A stretch of 9,970 bases of DNA, taken from the NCBI GenBank assembly GCA_013696015.1, contig JACCZI010000162.1:1-9970 (forward strand), read 5' to 3'. The position numbers and the translations under genes were made by a program. The notes under the pieces are model-generated. The model made no database searches. It had not been told where the DNA came from and was given only the letters and a program-made list of their open reading frames with translations. This DNA is from Nocardioidaceae bacterium (lineage in GTDB: Bacteria; Actinomycetota; Actinomycetes; Propionibacteriales; Nocardioidaceae). This document shows, piece by piece, positions 6,363 to 9,970 of the stretch (positions within the stretch are counted from its first letter, which is position 1; each line of letters opens with the position of its first letter).

Positions 6363-7001
6363 TCAGCGGCTAGGGCGGGTCCACAGGGCGGTCCAGGCGA
6401 CGCCGAGGTCGCGGAGCATCTCGCGCAGCAGCGGCAGGCTCAGGCCGACGACGTTGTGCGGATCGCCCTCGATGCGGGTGACGAAGGGTCCGCCGAGCCC
6501 GTCGATCGTGAACCCGCCGGCCACGCCGAGCGGCTCACCGGTGGCGACGTAGGCGTCGATCTCCGCGTCGGTGAGCGCCGCGAAGTGCACCGTCGTCGCC
6601 GCCGCGGCGCTGGTCTCACGCACGTCGCCGCCGCCGACCAGCCGGACGCAGTGGCCGGTGACAAGCCGCCCCGCTCGTCCGCGCATCCGGCGCCACCGAC
6701 GGCGAGCCTCATCGGCGTCGGCCGGTTTGCCCAGAGCCGTTCCGCCCAGGTCGAGGACCGAGTCGGCGCCGATCACCAGCGTCGGGGACGACACCGCCAG
6801 CCCGGCTGACACCTCCCGGCACTTGGCCACGGCCAGCGCCTGCGCGAGCGCAGCTGGGTCCGCAACGTCGATCGCGGTCTCGTCGACGTTCGAGACCACC
6901 ACCTGCGGTGCCAGCCCGGCCCGGCGCAGGATCTCCAGCCGGGCGGAGGACGCGGAGGCGAGCACCAGTCGGTACGGGGGTTCGGCTCCGGAACCTGCCA
7001 C
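6363..7001 (-). CDS. maf: Maf family nucleotide pyrophosphatase
   Basis: Cytosolic house-cleaning enzyme that hydrolyses nucleoside triphosphates (dTTP, UTP and modified bases in characterised members) to the monophosphate; once called a septum formation inhibitor. The 212 residues show LASASSARLEILRRAG (14-29), DETAID (40-45), IGADSVL (77-83, metal-binding Asp80), LGKPAD (90-95) and AGGFTIDGLGGPFV (161-174). The VAG-FT-D-LGG form in place of KAGAYGIQG is what I recall for actinobacterial Maf. The open frame runs much further upstream (to 8558), antisense to two other genes. I start at GTG 7001, where AAGGA (7011-7015, minus strand) lies 9 nt upstream. In M. tuberculosis maf sits near accD5, accE5 and accA3, and the accA gene 3 kb away here echoes that. 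Confidence 0.93.
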   Translation of the reverse strand: MAGSGAEPPYRLVLASASSARLEILRRAGLAPQVVVSNVDETAIDVADPAALAQALAVAKCREVSAGLAVSSPTLVIGADSVLDLGGTALGKPADADEARRRWRRMRGRAGRLVTGHCVRLVGGGDVRETSAAAATTVHFAALTDAEIDAYVATGEPLGVAGGFTIDGLGGPFVTRIEGDPHNVVGLSLPLLREMLRDLGVAWTALWTRPSR

Positions 7002-7010
7002 GACAGGCGA

Positions 7011-7015
7011 TCCTT
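7011..7015 (-). promoter_or_regulatory. Ribosome binding site that fixes the maf start
   Basis: Minus-strand AAGGA, 9 nt before GTG 7001. It chooses the start within an open frame that extends far upstream. Confidence 0.6.
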
Positions 7016-7085
7016 GCGCACTCGCGGCGGCACCACCCGGGCGACCTGCCCGCACGGCCGCTCTCGTGTCTGGTGCCCCGAGGGC

Positions 7086-7137
7086 GGGTACCGCGGCGGG
7101 TAGCCTGGTGGAGGCGAACGAGAGAGGGGTACCGCGG
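7086..7137 (+). repeat. 11-bp direct repeat GGGTACCGCGG upstream of the GT2 gene
   Basis: Exact copies lie at 7086-7096 and 7127-7137, 41 bp apart start to start, close to four helical turns. The second copy includes part of the ribosome site and the G of the GTG start. A regulator bound there could block initiation, but the role is not shown. The rest of the 135-bp divergent gap (7002-7136) has no clear promoter hexamers. Confidence 0.5.
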
Positions 7138-8168
7138 TGGCGATGCAGGCCGTCACGCTGTCCGTCGTGGTGCCTATGTTCGACGAGGCCGATGCGGTGC
7201 CGTATCTGTTTGCCCGGCTGCGAGCGGTGCTCGAGAACCTCGGCGTGTCGTACGAGGTGATCGCGGTCGACGATGGCAGCCGTGACGAGACAGCGGAGCT
7301 GGTGAGCCAGGAGGGCGCCCGCTGGCCGCAGCTGCGGCTCATCCGGTTGTTGCGCAACGTCGGACACCAGGCCGCGATCGGCGCCGGCATGGAGCACAGC
7401 AGCGGCGACTACGTCGTCACGATCGACGCAGACCTGCAAGATCCTCCGGAGGAGATCGCGGCGATGTTGACCCTGGCCCGCCGGGACCGGCTCGACGTGG
7501 TCTACGGCATCCGCCGCGACCGCTCGTCGGACAGCGTGGCCAAGCGGGTCAGCGCCGGGTGGTACTACCGGGTGGTGCGCCGGCTGGCCGGTCCCCAGGT
7601 GCCCGCGCACGCCGGTGACTTCCGGCTGGTGTCGCGCCGCGTGCTCAACGCGCTCGCCCAGTTGCCGGAGCACGGCAGGGTCTACCGCCTGGTTATCCCC
7701 TGGCTCGGCTTCCCCGCTGCCGAGCACCACTACACCCGAGACAGCCGCGTCGCAGGCAGCTCGAAGTACCAGCTGGCGAGCATGCTCCGGTTGGCGTTCG
7801 ACTCGGTGACGTCGTTTTCTGCCGCGCCGCTGCGGATCGCGACCTGGGCCGGGCTCACCGCTGCCTTGCTGTGCACGCTGTTCATGGCGTGGACGGTGGT
7901 GGAGTGGCTGCGCGGCGACACCGTGGCCGGTTGGGCGTCGACGGTCATCGTGGTGATGCTGCTCGGTGTCGTCCAGCTGCTGTGCCTGGGCCTGCTCGGT
8001 GAGTACGTCGGTCGGCTGTTCAGCGCCGCGCAGCAGCGGCCGACGTACATCGTCGGCTTCGACAGCCGGCAGGACACCGGCCCGGTACGCCAGGTGCCCC
8101 GACCGTACAAGGACCAGCCACTCGAGGGCGACGGCGGATCGCAGGCCATCGTCGACCACCGCAGGTAG
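7137..8168 (+). CDS. Family 2 glycosyltransferase, GtrB/DPM1-like, membrane-anchored
   Basis: Likely transfers a sugar from a nucleotide donor to polyprenyl phosphate at the inner face of the membrane. The 343-residue protein has an N-terminal GT-A domain: TLSVVVPMFDEADAV (7-21), VIAVDDGSRDET (41-52), LLRNVGHQAAIGAGM (71-85), and donor/metal motif TIDADLQDPPEE (95-106, Asp97 and Asp99). The acceptor-side segment has DFRLVSRRVL (161-170) and RVAGSSKYQLASM (204-216). Two hydrophobic helices follow at about 233-256 and 266-290, then a polar tail of about 50 residues. This is the standard plan of bactoprenol glycosyltransferases. The GTG at 7137 follows AGGGG (7125-7129) by 7 nt; the ATG two codons later is too far from it. 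A methyltransferase follows 8 bp downstream, and a GtrA-family partner lies close by. The sugar transferred is not predictable. Confidence 0.93.
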   Translation: MAMQAVTLSVVVPMFDEADAVPYLFARLRAVLENLGVSYEVIAVDDGSRDETAELVSQEGARWPQLRLIRLLRNVGHQAAIGAGMEHSSGDYVVTIDADLQDPPEEIAAMLTLARRDRLDVVYGIRRDRSSDSVAKRVSAGWYYRVVRRLAGPQVPAHAGDFRLVSRRVLNALAQLPEHGRVYRLVIPWLGFPAAEHHYTRDSRVAGSSKYQLASMLRLAFDSVTSFSAAPLRIATWAGLTAALLCTLFMAWTVVEWLRGDTVAGWASTVIVVMLLGVVQLLCLGLLGEYVGRLFSAAQQRPTYIVGFDSRQDTGPVRQVPRPYKDQPLEGDGGSQAIVDHRR

Positions 8169-8176
8169 CCGAATCG

Positions 8177-9013
8177 GTGCCCGATACGACGAACGGGGTT
8201 GCCGGGTCGCCCTCTCTCGAGTATCCCGACTACTGGTGGTACCGGGTGCGCTCGCAGCTGCTCCGGGTGGTCTTTGCCGGATACGTGCACGAGCGCGACC
8301 GGGTGCTGGACGTCGGAAGTGCGGACGGGCCGAGCGTGCAGTGGATGCCTGGCGGGCGGCGGGTGGCGCTCGACCTCGACCCACGAGGGCTTCGCCCCGG
8401 TGACGTGTGCGGCTCGGCAGGCCACCTGCCCTTCGCCGACCACAGCTTCGATGTCGTAGTGGCCTTCGACGTCCTCGAGCACTGCCGAGACGAGACGGCG
8501 GCCGTGTCCGAGCTGACTCGGGTGCTGCGCCCGGCCGGCCGGCTGTTGCTGTCGACACCGGCCTACCAGTGGGCCTGGACCTCGTTCGACGAGGACGTCG
8601 GACACTACCGCCGCTACACCCGGGACCGGCTGACCGCCGCGACGGCGCGCGCGGGCCTGAGGATCGATCGCAGCACGTACGCGTTCACCGCCACCTTTCC
8701 GCTGTTCGTTGCCGAGCGGCTGGTCCGCCGCATCCGGCAGCACCGCGGGCTGGACGCGACCGGGCTGCCGCAGGTCCCGGGGTGGCTCGACAAGCTGCTG
8801 GTGCGGCTGGCCTCGTTCGACGCGGTGCTGCTTCAGCACCGGGATCTGCCGTACGGCTCGTCGGTGCTGGTCGCGGCGACCCGACCGGAGCGGCCGTCAG
8901 CGCCGGAACGAGAACAGGCTGTGGCCCACGAAGCTCAGCATGACCGTGACACCGAGGACGACCACCTGAGCGGGCAGCACCGGAGCGCCGACCTGCTCCA
9001 CCGCGGCCGCTAG
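8177..9013 (+). CDS. Class I SAM-dependent methyltransferase
   Basis: A 278-residue Methyltransf_11/23-type protein. The SAM-binding motif I, RVLDVGSADGPS, is at residues 42-53; the acidic end of beta-2, VALDLDP, is at 63-69; FDVVVAFDVLEHCRDE, at 91-106, carries the post-I DVLEH signature; and LRPAGRLLLSTPAYQWAWTS (117-136) leads into HYRRYT (143-148). That last segment is common in methyltransferases found beside glycan glycosyltransferases. It begins 8 bp after the upstream glycosyltransferase gene and is probably co-transcribed, acting on a sugar or lipid intermediate; the substrate is unknown. Residues 241-278 are encoded over the antisense 3' end of the GtrA gene and are hydrophilic and low in hydrophobic core, so they look like a read-out tail beyond the natural end of the domain. 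The GTG start has only a weak ribosome site. Confidence 0.9.
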   Translation: MPDTTNGVAGSPSLEYPDYWWYRVRSQLLRVVFAGYVHERDRVLDVGSADGPSVQWMPGGRRVALDLDPRGLRPGDVCGSAGHLPFADHSFDVVVAFDVLEHCRDETAAVSELTRVLRPAGRLLLSTPAYQWAWTSFDEDVGHYRRYTRDRLTAATARAGLRIDRSTYAFTATFPLFVAERLVRRIRQHRGLDATGLPQVPGWLDKLLVRLASFDAVLLQHRDLPYGSSVLVAATRPERPSAPEREQAVAHEAQHDRDTEDDHLSGQHRSADLLHRGR

Positions 9014-9346
9014 CAGGACGGCGTTGACCGCGAGCGCCGCGAGGTTGACCAGCCAGAAGCGGACGTAGTCGAGCCACACCTGACCGCGGACCCGGAACAC
9101 GAACCTGCGGTGCAGCACGAACGCGCACGAGATCGCCACCGCGTACGTGATCGCCAGGAGCACCAGGTAGTGGAGCTGCTCTCGGAACAGCAGGTGAAGG
9201 AGGGCGAAGCAACCGAGCCCGATCGCGGTGTTGGCGAGGCCGACCACGACGAACGCGACTCGCTGGTCGCCTACAATCCGCTCCACGAGACTGGGCTGCA
9301 CCACGGTGTCGGAGGGGCGGTCCGGTGCCGGTGGGAAGAGTGGCAT
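8897..9346 (-). CDS. GtrA family membrane protein (putative lipid-linked sugar flippase)
   Basis: A small four-helix membrane protein of 149 residues. Hydrophobic segments lie at about 30-52, 58-79, 93-114 and 122-143. Family hallmarks include the Gly-x-x-Asn-Thr of the first helix (VVVGLANTAIGLG, 33-45), the charged HRRFVFR loop after the second helix (79-85), and the terminal FSFRR. GtrA proteins are thought to move polyprenyl-phosphate-linked sugars across the membrane together with a GtrB-type transferase; such a transferase sits 0.7 kb away and a second glycosyltransferase is divergent. The last 117 bp overlap the end of the convergent methyltransferase gene. The ATG at 9346 has GAGGA only about 2 nt upstream, a poor ribosome site; a GTG at codon 15 is a possible but unsupported alternative. 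Confidence 0.88.
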   Translation of the reverse strand: MPLFPPAPDRPSDTVVQPSLVERIVGDQRVAFVVVGLANTAIGLGCFALLHLLFREQLHYLVLLAITYAVAISCAFVLHRRFVFRVRGQVWLDYVRFWLVNLAALAVNAVLLAAAVEQVGAPVLPAQVVVLGVTVMLSFVGHSLFSFRR

Positions 9347-9382
9347 CGTCCTCGCATGTCTGAGCGGGCCTGCCTGGCTCGG

Positions 9383-9394
9383 CGACTATAGTCG
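9383..9394. promoter_or_regulatory. Symmetric -10 element, possible bidirectional promoter
   Basis: CGACTATAGTCG is a perfect 12-bp palindrome in the 54-bp gap between divergent gtrA and a glycosyltransferase gene. It reads TATAGT on both strands (9387-9392 plus, 9385-9390 minus). A start about 7 nt past the plus-strand hexamer falls at or next to the GTG at 9401, which would give a leaderless mRNA and fits the absence of a ribosome site there. No good -35 is seen. Confidence 0.5.
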
Positions 9395-9400
9395 TCGGGC

Positions 9401-9877
9401 GTGATGACCGACGACATGACGCACGGGTCCCCGCATGGCATCTCGGTTGTCGTACCCGTCCACCAGGGAGAGCGGCATCTCCAAGCGGTCGTCGATGAGC
9501 TGCTGCCGCTCGTCCATCCCTTCCTCAGCCCGGACCGCCACCTGCTCCAGGTGGTCGAGATCATCCTTGTCTACGACCCTGGTCCGGACGACTCGGCGCG
9601 GGTGATCCGAGAGCTCGCCGAGAAGCACGAGATCGTGCGCCCGGTGTGGCTCAGCCGCAACTTCGGGCAGCACGCCGCGACATTGGCGGGCATGGCGTCG
9701 TCGGGCGGCGACTGGGTGCTCACGATGGACGAGGACGGCCAGCACGACCCCGGCTACGTCGCGGCCATGCTGGACTGCGCCCTGCGCGCGTCGGCGTCGT
9801 TGGTGTACGCGCGGCCGACCAACCCACCACCGCACGGTCTTGCCCGCAACGCCACCTCTAGAGGAGCGAAACGGTAG
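9401..9877 (+). CDS. Family 2 glycosyltransferase, N-terminal part, cut by an in-frame TAG
   Basis: The N-terminal GT-A half of a second GT2 enzyme: ISVVVPVHQGERHL (14-27), VVEIILVYDPGPDDSARVIR (51-70), LSRNFGQHAATLAGM (84-98) and the donor/metal motif TMDEDGQHDPG (108-118, Asp110 and Asp112). Full-length relatives have about 300 or more residues; this frame stops at TAG (9875-9877) after 158, just past the donor domain. The same frame then reads on without stops to the window edge as credible GT2 sequence. So this is a nonsense-mutated gene, a sequencing error, or a leaky stop. As written it lacks the acceptor region and should be inactive. No ribosome site precedes GTG 9401 or ATG 9404; a TATAGT hexamer ending at 9392 fits leaderless expression. 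Divergent from gtrA. Confidence 0.8.
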   Translation: MMTDDMTHGSPHGISVVVPVHQGERHLQAVVDELLPLVHPFLSPDRHLLQVVEIILVYDPGPDDSARVIRELAEKHEIVRPVWLSRNFGQHAATLAGMASSGGDWVLTMDEDGQHDPGYVAAMLDCALRASASLVYARPTNPPPHGLARNATSRGAKR

Positions 9878-9970
9878 CTCGGGCTGATGACCGGTTCTGA
9901 CCGGGCCGCCGAGTTCCACCGCTTCCGCCTGATGCTGGGTGAGATCGGGCGAAGCGTCGCCGCGTACGCG
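9878..9970 (+). pseudogene. In-frame continuation of the interrupted glycosyltransferase, runs off the window
   Basis: Downstream of the TAG at 9875-9877, and in the same frame, the sequence encodes LGLMTGSDRAAEF followed by HRFRLMLGEIGRSVAAYA up to the last base. F-x-x-FRL...LG(E) followed by a hydrophobic stretch matches the region where GT2 proteins of this kind carry their FRL/FHSFR acceptor-side motif. No frameshift is needed, so one base substitution is enough to explain the break. An internal ATG at 9887 could restart translation, but no ribosome site stands at a usable distance. The 3' end of the gene is outside the window. Confidence 0.7.

Noticed and set aside
7002..8558. Upstream extension of the maf frame to a 731-residue protein
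   Set aside because: The extension is antisense to clear glycosyltransferase and methyltransferase genes and is Arg/Pro/His-rich low-complexity sequence; a good ribosome site exists at GTG 7001.
1..9970. Defence system, CRISPR array, phage or transposon
   Set aside because: No spaced repeat array, transposase, integrase, nuclease or toxin-antitoxin gene is visible; the genes are metabolic or envelope-related. The 2H phosphoesterase alone is not evidence of a nucleotide-signalling defence system, since no cyclase or effector is nearby.

Overview
The window is about 70% G+C, uses many GTG starts, and carries gene families and pairings typical of Actinomycetota: an AccA3-type biotin carboxylase/BCCP fusion near maf, LtrA, a class I PPK2, and a GnyR/LiuR-type MerR regulator. 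I would not name a genus from sequence alone. There are nine intact protein genes, a tenth (glycosyltransferase) broken by an in-frame stop, and no rRNA, tRNA, CRISPR array, transposase or phage gene. The long antisense ORFs in this window are GC-rich shadows.

Left part (1-5054). A rightward polyphosphate kinase 2 gene faces a leftward run that begins at 5018: MerR regulator, LtrA-like membrane protein, acyl-CoA carboxylase alpha subunit (biotin carboxylase + BCCP) and a 2H phosphoesterase ('2'-5' RNA ligase family'). Gaps are 41, 49 and 3 bp, so these four genes look like one operon with the regulator at its head. The regulator's divergent neighbour is an acyl-CoA dehydrogenase (5076-6239). 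Between the two lies a perfect 7-2-7 palindrome, CTTACGT-TG-ACGTAAG, with a third half-site. It is the obvious operator and resembles the sites I recall for LiuR regulators of branched-chain acyl-CoA catabolism. The inferred theme is acyl-CoA degradation and carboxylation under one regulator, with LtrA and a 2H phosphoesterase carried along.

Middle (6240-7136). A 123-bp convergent gap holds a long imperfect stem with a competing alternative pairing. Then comes leftward maf (nucleotide pyrophosphatase). In Mycobacterium tuberculosis accA3 and maf lie in one neighbourhood with accD5 and accE5; here the beta and epsilon subunits are absent from the window. A 135-bp divergent gap with an 11-bp direct repeat follows.

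Right part (7137-9970). This is a surface-glycan or lipid-linked-sugar module: a GtrB/DPM1-like glycosyltransferase with two C-terminal membrane helices, a SAM-dependent methyltransferase 8 bp downstream, a convergent and overlapping GtrA-family membrane protein, and a divergent second family 2 glycosyltransferase. The last has an in-frame TAG after 158 codons, but the same frame continues with plausible protein to the window edge. A 12-bp palindrome CGACTATAGTCG between gtrA and this gene could supply -10 elements in both directions. GtrB/GtrA pairs usually transfer a sugar to undecaprenyl phosphate and flip it. The exact sugar cannot be read from the sequence.
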